Below, in pieces: positions 32,200 through 39,556 of a stretch of 39,890 bases of DNA (position 1 is its first letter; the number at the start of each line of letters is the position of its first letter). This stretch comes from Aquificota bacterium (GTDB lineage Bacteria; Aquificota; Aquificia; Aquificales; Aquificaceae), in NCBI GenBank assembly GCA_013153495.1, contig JAADEH010000004.1, positions 1-39,890 on the forward strand. Reading direction: 5' to 3'. The notes beneath the pieces are model-generated. The model had not been told where the DNA came from, searched no databases, and was given only the letters and a program-made list of their open reading frames with translations. Both the position numbers and the translations under genes were made by a program.

Positions 32200-33480
32200 A
32201 TGGAGGTTGTTGACCTTAGAAACAGAGCCTGGAAGTTAGATGCCCGCATACGCTACCTTGCCCAGAGGGGAGACATACTCACGGAGGAGTATGAGGAGAG
32301 CGTTAAGGAGATAATAAGGAATGTCAGAGAAAGGGGAGATGAGGCTCTGATAGAATACACAAAGCGTTTCGACGGTCTCGACCTGACCCCGGAAACCTTA
32401 GAGCTGCCCTACGAAGTCCTCGAGAAAGCCTACGAGGAAGTTGAAGACAAGGTAAAGGAAGCTCTCGAGATAGCGGAAGAGAGAATAAGGCTTTTTCACG
32501 AGAAACAGCTGGAAAGTTCCTTCTTTAAGGAAGAGAGAGGAATAATCCTCGGACAGAAGGTTCAACCTTTAGAAAAGGTCGGAGTTTACGTGCCCGGAGG
32601 GAAGGCTGCTTATCCCTCTACTGTTCTCATGAACGTGGTTCCTGCGGTTGTAGCAGGCGTTGAAGAGATAGTAATGGTTTCACCCAAGCCAAACAAATAC
32701 ACCCTTGCCGCAGCATACATAGCGGGCGTAAGCAGGGTGTTTCAAATAGGGGGTGCCCAGGCGGTAGCGGCGTTAGCTTACGGAACGGATACGGTTCCCA
32801 AGGTTGACAAGATAGTTGGTCCCGGAAACATATACGTTGCCCTTGCAAAGAAACTCCTATTCGGAGTTGTGGATATAGACATGATAGCGGGTCCCTCGGA
32901 GATACTCATAATAGCGGACGAAGAGGCAAACCCTGCGTGGATTGCTGCGGACCTGCTTTCTCAGGCGGAGCACGACGAACTTGCCGCTTCCATTCTCCTA
33001 ACGCCCTCTGAAACCCTCGTCCTGCGGGTCAAAGACGCCTTGGACAAAATGTTGCAGGCTCTCAGCAGGAAGGAAATAGCCCAAAAATCTTTGGAAAGGT
33101 TCGGAACCATATTCATAACCGAAGACTTAAACCACGCCTGTGAGGTAGCTAACTTCATCGCACCCGAACATTTAGAGATAATGACCCAGGACCCCTGGTC
33201 CCTGCTACCGTCCATAAAGCATGCGGGGGCTATATTTCTTGGAGACTACACGACCGAACCTTTAGGGGATTACGTTTTGGGACCGAACCACACCTTACCC
33301 ACAGGGGGAACAGCCCGCTTCTTCTCCCCCCTCGGAGTGTATGACTTCCTCAAAAGGAGTTCCGTCCTCTACGTTTCCCGTGAAGGGTTTAACCACGTTG
33401 CGGAATTTGCCCACACCATAGCGGTTGCGGAAGGTCTCGACGCCCACGCCAACGCTGTTAAGGTTAGAACGAAGGAATGA
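32200..33480 (+). CDS. hisD: Histidinol dehydrogenase
   Basis: HisD performs the last two steps of histidine synthesis, oxidising histidinol to histidine with two NAD+ and zinc. The 426-residue protein shows [65 protein letters not shown] (zinc and catalytic Gln/His), EHLEIM and [14 protein letters not shown]. No other his genes are here, so the pathway is dispersed, as usual in Aquificales. The lipoprotein gene overlaps its stop by four bases (ATGA). Confidence 0.97.
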   Translation: MEVVDLRNRAWKLDARIRYLAQRGDILTEEYEESVKEIIRNVRERGDEALIEYTKRFDGLDLTPETLELPYEVLEKAYEEVEDKVKEALEIAEERIRLFHEKQLESSFFKEERGIILGQKVQPLEKVGVYVPGGKAAYPSTVLMNVVPAVVAGVEEIVMVSPKPNKYTLAAAYIAGVSRVFQIGGAQAVAALAYGTDTVPKVDKIVGPGNIYVALAKKLLFGVVDIDMIAGPSEILIIADEEANPAWIAADLLSQAEHDELAASILLTPSETLVLRVKDALDKMLQALSRKEIAQKSLERFGTIFITEDLNHACEVANFIAPEHLEIMTQDPWSLLPSIKHAGAIFLGDYTTEPLGDYVLGPNHTLPTGGTARFFSPLGVYDFLKRSSVLYVSREGFNHVAEFAHTIAVAEGLDAHANAVKVRTKE

Positions 33481-34049
33481 GGAAGCTGTTATTTCCGTTT
33501 GCGGTAGTCTTAGTTCTTATTTCCTGCGCACCAAAGGTAAAAAAAGAAAAACTCTGTCCTCCCGAGCAAGCCATACTGAGTAAATACTCCCAGAGGGTCG
33601 TCCCCGAGGAGTTCCGCATTTACGGCACCCTAAAATACGGACCCTTAAAGTTTCCCTTCATGCTTTCCAAGTTTGACGGTTTTTACACACTCAAGGTCGC
33701 TAAAGTGAGAAAGGTCGAACTATCCTCGGATAGGTTTTGCCTGGATAAAAAGTGCTATCTTCTTCCGGACCAGCCCGAGAACCTGATTTTTGGCAAAGTC
33801 CTTACCGGAGAGGAGCGTTCTCTGTGCAAAGACGGAACCCTTTACTTCAGGTCGGAAGGGAAGATTTACATCAAGGAAGTGGCTTTTGAGGGAGAAAGAC
33901 CCAAGGAGCTTACCTTATACAACCCACGGAAGGACAAGGACATAAAGGTTATTTTTGGTAAGGAAAACCCGAAGGGTTTCTTTGAAGAACTCAGCTTTGT
34001 AGGAGAAGGCACGGAAGTTAAACTTGAAATTGAGGAGGTAGAGCTTTAA
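33477..34049 (+). CDS. Uncharacterised lipoprotein, translationally coupled to lgt
   Basis: [17 protein letters not shown] is a lipoprotein signal peptide with lipidated Cys17. The mature part, about 173 residues, is beta-rich ([49 protein letters not shown], by key residues). It contains further cysteines in [16 protein letters not shown] and SLCKDG. The pattern faintly recalls the LolA/LolB-like lipoprotein-carrier fold, but this is a guess. The start overlaps hisD by four bases and the stop overlaps the lgt ATG by one (TAATG). The lgt enzyme is the one that would lipidate it. Confidence 0.75.
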   Translation: MRKLLFPFAVVLVLISCAPKVKKEKLCPPEQAILSKYSQRVVPEEFRIYGTLKYGPLKFPFMLSKFDGFYTLKVAKVRKVELSSDRFCLDKKCYLLPDQPENLIFGKVLTGEERSLCKDGTLYFRSEGKIYIKEVAFEGERPKELTLYNPRKDKDIKVIFGKENPKGFFEELSFVGEGTEVKLEIEEVEL

Positions 34050-34861
34050 TGTTTCCAGAGCTTATCGACCTTTTCGGACTGAAGATATCAACCTACGGAG
34101 TCTTAGTAGCGATAGGGCTGATAGTAGCTTACTTCGTTTCCCTCAAACTCGCCCAAAGGGAGGGAATACCTTCCGACAAGGTAGAAGCTCTCTTTATATT
34201 CGCAGTTCTCTTCGGTCTCATAGGCTCGAGAATAGCTTTCGTAATTGAGCACCCGGAGGACATAAAAAGTCCTCTCGACCTGATAGCCCTTTGGAAAGGG
34301 GGAGTGAGTTTCTTAGGTGGTCTTGCAGGTGGAATTTTGGGTGTCTTGTTTGCGGTTAAGAAGTATTCCCTTCCCCTGTGGAAAGTTGCAGATGTCGCAG
34401 CCCCTTCCCTTGCCCTTGCACACTCGATAGGGAGGCTCGGTTGCACCGCCGCAGGGTGTTGCTACGGAAGACCTGTTCCGAACGCTGAGGAGGTTGCCGT
34501 AGGTGTTCACTTCATGAAGGAATTTCCCTTCTTTTACATAGTTTTCCCCCAAGGAGCGGTGGCTCCCCAGGGCATACCCCTCTACCCCACCCAGATAATG
34601 GAAGCGGTCGGCAATTTCGTGATATTTCTCGCTCTGCTATTTCTCTTCAAAAGGAAGAAGTTCGACGGGGAAGTGTTCGCCCTATACATGCTTCTATACG
34701 GAGCGGAGCGTTTTGCCTTGGAGTTTTACAGAGGGGTTACCCCGCCCATACCGGGCTTAGGTCTTACCTGGAACCAGGTGGTAACTCTGCTCATGATGGT
34801 GGTAGCGGTGGCACTCTTTATCGTGCTAAGGAAAACTCCCTCTCACGCAGAAGGACATTGA
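34049..34861 (+). CDS. lgt: Prolipoprotein diacylglyceryl transferase
   Basis: Lgt adds diacylglycerol from phosphatidylglycerol to the lipobox cysteine. The 270-residue membrane protein has [14 protein letters not shown] near the start, [35 protein letters not shown] (about 130-147), [11 protein letters not shown], and [12 protein letters not shown]. The GRLGC...GCCYG form differs from the proteobacterial GRxGNFxN motif but is seen in deep-branching and Gram-positive-like Lgt proteins. Its likely targets in this window are the coupled lipoprotein and the M48 protease. The last 44 bases overlap the convergent mnmC2. Confidence 0.93.
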   Translation: MFPELIDLFGLKISTYGVLVAIGLIVAYFVSLKLAQREGIPSDKVEALFIFAVLFGLIGSRIAFVIEHPEDIKSPLDLIALWKGGVSFLGGLAGGILGVLFAVKKYSLPLWKVADVAAPSLALAHSIGRLGCTAAGCCYGRPVPNAEEVAVGVHFMKEFPFFYIVFPQGAVAPQGIPLYPTQIMEAVGNFVIFLALLFLFKRKKFDGEVFALYMLLYGAERFALEFYRGVTPPIPGLGLTWNQVVTLLMMVVAVALFIVLRKTPSHAEGH

Positions 34862-35744
34862 TGCGGTAATCTATGAGGATATTCAGAGGGTCTTCCTTCA
34901 AACCCTCGTCCCTGAAAGGAACGCTGAAGGGTGAGGTTTCCAGCTTCTCTTCCTGAGCGGGTGGGAGGGCAAAATCCCTTCCCATAGATGCTATCGTTCC
35001 TCCCCTTCTCCTTCCCACAGCCCTCGTCTCCCCTACTTTGAAACCCAAATCCTTTAAGGCTTTTCTTACAGGCAGGGAGGAGGTATAAGACACCCAAACC
35101 CCTTTCCGCTTAATCCGTTCCCTCATAAGACCTAAAAGGTCTAAGCTCCAAACTTCCGGGTTTTTGTAGGGTGAAAAGGCATCGTGAAAGACCGCGTCCG
35201 CCTTCAACCGCGTCTTGGGCAAACAACTCCTTATGTCTCCCTCGTGGAGCTTTACATACACACCGCCCCGCTCACCTTCCGGCAATAGGTCGATAATGAC
35301 CCTGTGCATATCCCCAAACGGCTCGGGCAGGTAGATAAAATTCTCCGGCAGACTCTTCTCAAAGGCATGCACCTCTACGAAGGCTTTAGGATTTTCTTTT
35401 TTTATTAAAAAGACCGCTATCGCGGTGTTATAACCGAGACCAAAACCCACATCCATTAGGGTTATCTTTTTCAACTTACCGGCTAACTCCACCACTCCCG
35501 AGGGTCGAACGAACTTTTCGATAACTTCGGTGATAGCACCCGCACTTACGCTGTGATAGGGTTCTCCGTATAACCCGCTCGCAAGGGTATAACTCCCATC
35601 GTAGGTTTTTATAACGCAGGTGGAAGCGTATTCCTTTCTGGTCCACCTCTTGAGGTCCATTACCGCTTTAGAAATCTCCTCTTGGGACAGCTCAATCCCC
35701 AGCCGTAAGGACCCTTCTAAAACCTTATCCTCCAGCCTTAGCAT
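34818..35744 (-). CDS. mnmC2: tRNA 5-methylaminomethyl-2-thiouridine methyltransferase (stand-alone MnmC2, DUF752)
   Basis: MnmC2 methylates nm5(s2)U34 in the wobble position of tRNAs. The 308-residue protein has [18 protein letters not shown], the SAM motif [14 protein letters not shown] (about 97-110), [28 protein letters not shown] (about 187-204) and [10 protein letters not shown]. In most bacteria this domain is fused to the MnmC1 oxidase; here the oxidase is absent, as described for the Aquifex DUF752 enzyme. The start lies within the end of the thioredoxin-like gene (20-base overlap), and lysS is just upstream. The 3' end overlaps lgt by 44 bases. Confidence 0.9.
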   Translation of the reverse strand: MLRLEDKVLEGSLRLGIELSQEEISKAVMDLKRWTRKEYASTCVIKTYDGSYTLASGLYGEPYHSVSAGAITEVIEKFVRPSGVVELAGKLKKITLMDVGFGLGYNTAIAVFLIKKENPKAFVEVHAFEKSLPENFIYLPEPFGDMHRVIIDLLPEGERGGVYVKLHEGDIRSCLPKTRLKADAVFHDAFSPYKNPEVWSLDLLGLMRERIKRKGVWVSYTSSLPVRKALKDLGFKVGETRAVGRRRGGTIASMGRDFALPPAQEEKLETSPFSVPFRDEGLKEDPLNILIDYRINVLLREREFSLAR

Positions 35745-36018
35745 GCTTTACCGTTAGATTTTCTATTATCTCCTTAAGTCTCCATTTTCTCGGAAGCTCA
35801 CCCATAAAAACCACATCTTCCTCCGAGTAATCCTCGTCTTCCCTATCTATAAGAAGAACCGGTGTAGTGGCTATTCCGAGATAAGTCAGTGTATCGAGCA
35901 TCTCGTAGAGGTCAACTTCCCTCCACTCAAAGGGTATCTCCTTCTGAAGTTCCTTAAGAAGCTTTTTGGCTCTATCGCATCGTGGGCAAACTTCCTGAGT
36001 TATGAGAACAAACTTCAT
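35725..36018 (-). CDS. Thioredoxin/glutaredoxin-fold protein
   Basis: The ATG at 36018 gives MKFVLITQEVCPRCDRAKKLL, a 97-residue protein with redox motif CPRC at residues 11-14, the cis-Pro in ATTPVLLID (about 56) and a C-terminal helix, so it is a glutaredoxin-like thiol oxidoreductase. GGAGG about 11 bases upstream serves as a loose Shine-Dalgarno sequence; a TTG 24 bases further upstream is possible but less likely. It lies between lysS (61 bases upstream) and mnmC2, with which it overlaps by 20 bases. The partner and substrate are unknown. Confidence 0.8.
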   Translation of the reverse strand: MKFVLITQEVCPRCDRAKKLLKELQKEIPFEWREVDLYEMLDTLTYLGIATTPVLLIDREDEDYSEEDVVFMGELPRKWRLKEIIENLTVKHAKAGG

Positions 36019-36079
36019 CCTTCGCTTCACCTCCGCTCCCAAATATAGAGGACGGGCTCTAGCAAAACATTGATTTAGA

Positions 36080-37789
36080 TTAGCCGGGTCTCAGATGCGG
36101 GAAAAGTATGACGTCCCTTATGGTGTCCGTATCCGTCAGAAGCATCACGAGCCTATCTATCCCTATACCCTCTCCTGCGGTGGGTGGCATGCCGTATTCC
36201 AAAGCTCTTATAAAGTCCTCGTCCATGTCCATAGCTTCCTCGTCTCCCATCTCTTTCTCTTTTATCTGTTCCAAAAACCTTTCCCTCTGGTCCGCAGGGT
36301 CGTTCAGCTCCGTGTAAGCGTTTGCCACCTCGTAGGTTGCCACGATGAGTTCAAACCTCTCCACCAGGTCCGGGTCCTCCCTGTGGGTCTTTGCAAGTGG
36401 AGACAGTATTTTGGGGAAGTCTATAACGAAGGTGGGTTGAACCAAATCCTCTTCTGCCACCTTCTCAAAGATTTTGTCTATAAGTTTCGGGTGGGTGAGC
36501 TTTTCGTAGTGGGCTATCTCTAACTCTCTTGCTAAGTTGCGGACACCTTCGAAGTCTTTCAAAAAGAAGTCCTTATCCTTTCCGGTCTTCTCCTTGAGCA
36601 GGTCAAAGTATCTGACCTTTCTAAAGGGTGGTGTGAAATCCAACTCCGTTCCCTGATACCTGATTTTGAGAGTTCCGAGAGTCCTTTGAAGTATGTGGGT
36701 GAAGAACTCCTCGGTAAACTTGATAAGGTCGTTGTAGTCCCAGTAAGCAGCGTAGAACTCTATCATCGTAAATTCGGGATTGTGGGTTCTGTCCACCCCC
36801 TCATTCCTGAAGTTCTTTCCTATCTCATACACCCTTGGAAAGCCACCCACAATAAGTCTTTTTAGATAAAGCTCCGGTGCAATTCGGAGATACAGGTTCA
36901 TCTCAAGGTAGTTGTGATAGGTTATAAAGGGTTTTGCGTTTGCACCGCTTGCAACAGTCTGAAGTATGGGTGTTTCTACCTCCACAAAACCCCTTTCGTC
37001 AAAAAATCTCCTTATCTCGCTGATGAGCTTACTTCTCAACAAGAATGTCCTTCTGGCTTCGGGGTTAGCTATTAAATCGAGATACCTCTGCCTGTATCTT
37101 ACTTCCACATCCTTTAGTCCGTGCCACTTTTCCGGCAGGGGATGGAGACATTTGGAAAGAAGCTCAAAGTCGTGAACCTCGACGGTAAGCTCCCCGGTGT
37201 TAGTTCGGAACAGCTCACCCTTCACGCCGATTATGTCCCCCAAGTCTATGTAGTCGTTGAAGAAGGAGAACTTTTCCTCCCCAACTATGTCCTTCTTGAG
37301 GTAAATCTGTATCTTCCCCGTGAGGTCCTGTATGTGTCCGAATATAGCTTTTCCCATAGTTCTCAGAGCTACGAGCCTTCCTCCCAAGGAAACCTTTTCT
37401 CTGTTGGGGTCAAAGTCGTATTGAGCCTTTATTTGCACTATACTCTGGGGAGTTTTGTCGCTCAGGACCGCATCGACCACGCTGAGCTTTCCTTCGACCC
37501 TGTCTAAGGTTCCCTCAAAGGTGTATTCCTCGCCGGGCTTTAGGTTTTCCTCCTTCGTATATACGAGTATCTCCACATTATCTTCCGAGAGCCTGACCAT
37601 GTAGCCGTCTTCGGTTCTGGATACCCTCTTGGCTTTACCTCTTACGACAACCTTTACCCCCCTTGGGGGGTCCTTCTCAAATTTTTTCCTTACATCGCCT
37701 ATAAAGCTCGTTATCTCAAATTTGTAAGGGTATGGGTTTATCCCTTTGCTTTTCAGGTCTTCAAGCTTGCGAAGTCTTATCTCTTCCAT
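36080..37789 (-). CDS. lysS: Lysyl-tRNA synthetase, class II
   Basis: LysS charges tRNA-Lys. The start MEEIRLRKLEDLKSKG at 37789 gives 569 residues, longer than the usual 500 or so. The N-terminal OB-fold anticodon domain (about 55-225) is followed by the class II core: motif 1 near FFDERGFVEVETPIL, motif 2 FRNEGVDRTHNPEFTMIEFY, and motif 3 GEGIGIDRLVMLLT. A segment around VRYFDLLKEKTGKDKDFFLKDFEG accounts for some extra length. TATAAT (37799-37804, minus strand) lies nine bases before the ATG within the previous gene's end, and no Shine-Dalgarno sequence is present. Confidence 0.96.
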   Translation of the reverse strand: MEEIRLRKLEDLKSKGINPYPYKFEITSFIGDVRKKFEKDPPRGVKVVVRGKAKRVSRTEDGYMVRLSEDNVEILVYTKEENLKPGEEYTFEGTLDRVEGKLSVVDAVLSDKTPQSIVQIKAQYDFDPNREKVSLGGRLVALRTMGKAIFGHIQDLTGKIQIYLKKDIVGEEKFSFFNDYIDLGDIIGVKGELFRTNTGELTVEVHDFELLSKCLHPLPEKWHGLKDVEVRYRQRYLDLIANPEARRTFLLRSKLISEIRRFFDERGFVEVETPILQTVASGANAKPFITYHNYLEMNLYLRIAPELYLKRLIVGGFPRVYEIGKNFRNEGVDRTHNPEFTMIEFYAAYWDYNDLIKFTEEFFTHILQRTLGTLKIRYQGTELDFTPPFRKVRYFDLLKEKTGKDKDFFLKDFEGVRNLARELEIAHYEKLTHPKLIDKIFEKVAEEDLVQPTFVIDFPKILSPLAKTHREDPDLVERFELIVATYEVANAYTELNDPADQRERFLEQIKEKEMGDEEAMDMDEDFIRALEYGMPPTAGEGIGIDRLVMLLTDTDTIRDVILFPHLRPG

Positions 37790-37798
37790 GGAAGGAGA

Positions 37799-37804
37799 AT
37801 TATA
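37799..37804 (-). promoter_or_regulatory. -10 box TATAAT of lysS
   Basis: On the minus strand TATAAT overlaps the TAA stop of the upstream roadblock-like gene and ends nine bases before the lysS ATG. There is no Shine-Dalgarno sequence between. This predicts an mRNA starting one to three bases before the ATG. Confidence 0.45.
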
Positions 37805-38495
37805 CCGCTTCCTCGTCAACTATGCTAAGGGCTGTTTTGACAAACCTCTCCGCCCTTTCCAAAGAGTCTATCTCCTGCACAAGATAATCTATAAGCTCGT
37901 AAGCATCTTCTTTTGTCATAAGATTCCTGTTAAATTTTTTCTCCACTATGACAGCGTTAAAAATATATTCTCCAGCAGGACCTATTTCATTTTGGAAGGC
38001 ATCTTTTATAGCTTCTACCTGGTGGGGTGATAAGTATCTTCTCCTGCGCCTGAGCGTCTTTAATTCACTCTCTTGAACTTTTTGCTGTAAATATTTTCGC
38101 CTCGAACTCTCCTTTAGTTCCCCAAGTATGTCTGTAAATTGTCGCAGGTCTTCAACTATCCCTCCCATTGCGTAGAGTATTTTTGCCGCACCAACTCTCT
38201 TCGCAAACAACCCTACAACATACATCTGGGGATTTAAAACCCCAACGTAATAGTAGTATTTTCCTAAGTCCCCGAAGGAAAACTCAGGTGTGCTTTGAGG
38301 ATTACCCGTATCAAGCGTAGTGAAACTTATGAGCATATTTTCCAATCTCTGGAGCCACCTTCTTACGAAGCTATCTTCAACATCTGCCGCATATATACTC
38401 AAGAAACCGAGGACATCTTGGACAGCTATAAAGAGTGCTCCCGTCCCCTGTCTTGCCCTCTCAAGCGCTATCTTAAGTTCTTCTTCAGGAGCCAT
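37800..38495 (-). CDS. Uncharacterised protein with roadblock-like N-terminal region
   Basis: The family is not recognised with certainty. Residues 15-125 show alternating beta strands and helices (TGALFIAVQDVLGFLSIYAA, KYYYYVGVLNPQMYVVGLF, AAKILYAMGGIVEDLRQF). This is reminiscent of roadblock/profilin-like small domains. A strongly basic stretch, LKTLRRRRRYL (146-155), separates a helical C-terminal domain (156-225: LSPHQVEAIKDAFQNEIGPA, TKEDAYELIDYLVQEI). The start overlaps the upstream HAMP gene by 11 bases, so it is translated with it. It may read out the HAMP proteins at the membrane; this is inference from order only. Confidence 0.6.
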   Translation of the reverse strand: MAPEEELKIALERARQGTGALFIAVQDVLGFLSIYAADVEDSFVRRWLQRLENMLISFTTLDTGNPQSTPEFSFGDLGKYYYYVGVLNPQMYVVGLFAKRVGAAKILYAMGGIVEDLRQFTDILGELKESSRRKYLQQKVQESELKTLRRRRRYLSPHQVEAIKDAFQNEIGPAGEYIFNAVIVEKKFNRNLMTKEDAYELIDYLVQEIDSLERAERFVKTALSIVDEEAV

Positions 38496-38895
38496 ATTTC
38501 TTTAACCTTCTAACGAGTGCCCGTATGGATAACCTCATTCTTTCAAAGGCTTCGGAGAGCTTCTCTATTTCATAGCTACCCTTCGCATCCAAGGGTGTGT
38601 CTAAATCCCCCTGACTCATTTTTTCAAGCCTCTGAGTTATTTCTTTAAGTGGCTTTAGAATGGTTCGCTCTATTAAAAGTTGTATTATCAATATCGGTCC
38701 TACAAACCAGCTGAGCACAAGGAATAGTGTAGAACCGAGAGCGTATTTCCACGCTATGTCTTCCGGAACACCATTGTTTACCATAGCGAAAAAGAAGATG
38801 AAAAACACTAATACAGCTGCCAAAAGGCTTCCTATAAATACTATATCTAAGATTTTGTAGAATATGCTCTTGTATTTCTTACTTCCTTTTGTCAA
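38485..38895 (-). CDS. Stand-alone HAMP-domain membrane protein (second copy)
   Basis: The 136-residue protein has two membrane helices (about 14-38 and 47-72) with only a short loop between them, and a HAMP domain (73-128: LKPLKEITQRLEKMSQGDLDTP, SYEIEKLSEAFERMRLSI). It ends seven residues after the second HAMP helix, so no kinase, cyclase or methyl-accepting output is attached. The TTG start has GGAGGAG upstream and overlaps the preceding HAMP gene by 17 bases. It is paralogous to that gene: GDLDTP, EAFE+MR and the overall layout are shared. Confidence 0.85.
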   Translation of the reverse strand: MTKGSKKYKSIFYKILDIVFIGSLLAAVLVFFIFFFAMVNNGVPEDIAWKYALGSTLFLVLSWFVGPILIIQLLIERTILKPLKEITQRLEKMSQGDLDTPLDAKGSYEIEKLSEAFERMRLSIRALVRRLKKYGS

Positions 38896-39280
38896 TGTGC
38901 TCCTCCAACTCCCTTATTAAATCCCTTATGTTAACCCTCATTTTTTCAAATGCCTCTGCCATTTTACCAAATTCATCGTTTGTTTCCGGTCTAACAGGTG
39001 TATCTAAATCTCCTCTACTAACTCTGTCCATATTATCTATCATCTTTTCAATCTTTTCTACAATAAGCTTATACAAAAATGCTCTCACAAAGAATATAGG
39101 TAGCATAAAAGCCAAGACCAACACCCCTGTAGAATACAACATAGTCTTCGGAATTCTGTCCGAAGGAACATCTGTTATATGTAGGACTATATAAAGAACT
39201 ATTAGAGTAATAGCGATGCTGAATATGGACCCCAAGGTTACATATATAGTCAGACGGGTGAGCAGGCTCCCCGATTTCAT
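38879..39280 (-). CDS. Stand-alone HAMP-domain membrane protein (first copy)
   Basis: The ATG at 39280 (MKSGSLLTRLTIYV) is chosen because GGAGGATTT precedes it; an earlier in-frame start would lack this. The 133-residue protein has two membrane helices (about 10-33 and 47-70), a short external loop (ITDVPSDRIPK) and a HAMP domain (about 70-123: VEKIEKMIDNMDRVSRGDLDTP, DEFGKMAEAFEKMRVNIRDL). It ends in a short charged helix with no output domain. It begins a three-gene set with the second HAMP protein and the roadblock-like protein. Confidence 0.85.
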   Translation of the reverse strand: MKSGSLLTRLTIYVTLGSIFSIAITLIVLYIVLHITDVPSDRIPKTMLYSTGVLVLAFMLPIFFVRAFLYKLIVEKIEKMIDNMDRVSRGDLDTPVRPETNDEFGKMAEAFEKMRVNIRDLIRELEEHIDKRK

Positions 39281-39302
39281 AATTAAATCCTCCTCCCGCT
39301 TA

Positions 39303-39321
39303 CCTAACACTATAATTTAGG
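39303..39321 (-). promoter_or_regulatory. Candidate promoter/operator of the HAMP cassette
   Basis: On the minus strand a -10-like TATAGT sits inside the inverted repeat CCTAA-N9-TTAGG (arms 39303-39307 and 39317-39321). It lies 23-41 bases upstream of the first HAMP start. A dyad over the -10 box suggests repression by a bound regulator. No good -35 is visible. Confidence 0.4.
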
Positions 39322-39388
39322 CAACAGGATTTATGAGTGCTGAATATACATAGTTTTCGGACACCTTAGTGATAGAGTCAAATAGGGG

Positions 39389-39417
39389 TTGACATCCACC
39401 TTGTAATGGGTTATATT
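39389..39417 (+). promoter_or_regulatory. rRNA operon promoter
   Basis: A perfect -35 TTGACA (39389-39394) and a -10 TATATT (39412-39417) are 17 bases apart, the ideal spacing. Transcription should begin near 39424. No other gene on the plus strand lies between it and the 16S gene, so this is the rrn promoter. Confidence 0.85.
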
Positions 39418-39423
39418 AATAGA

Positions 39424-39556
39424 CCGCTTGTAAGGATGCGGGACGCAAGGGCCCGCCGGCTCCTTGGCAACTGAATAGGGGGAAGGAACCCTCGCTAATC
39501 TGGGGTCCAGTTTTTAGGATTGTAAAAGACCTCAAGTTTATTGCTTGTGCCCTATT
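39424..39556 (+). other. 16S rRNA leader
   Basis: About 130 bases lie between the predicted start and mature 16S. They hold a GCGGG/CCCGC hairpin (about 39437-39455) and CTGG-GGT-CCAG (39500-39510) followed by TTTTT, a weak terminator-like shape. RNase III processing stems cannot be judged because the 3' side of the 16S gene is outside the window. I did not find a convincing boxA. Confidence 0.5.

Noticed and set aside
39437-39470. GGGAC...GGGCCC...GGCAAC in the rRNA leader resembles fragments of a SAM-I riboswitch or of the c-di-GMP-I (GGGACGCAA) aptamer.
   Set aside because: The remaining conserved parts are missing: no AGGGCAAACC half for c-di-GMP-I, and no closing P1/P4 or GGTGCCAA segment for SAM-I. 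The order of elements is also wrong, and an rRNA leader is an odd place for either.
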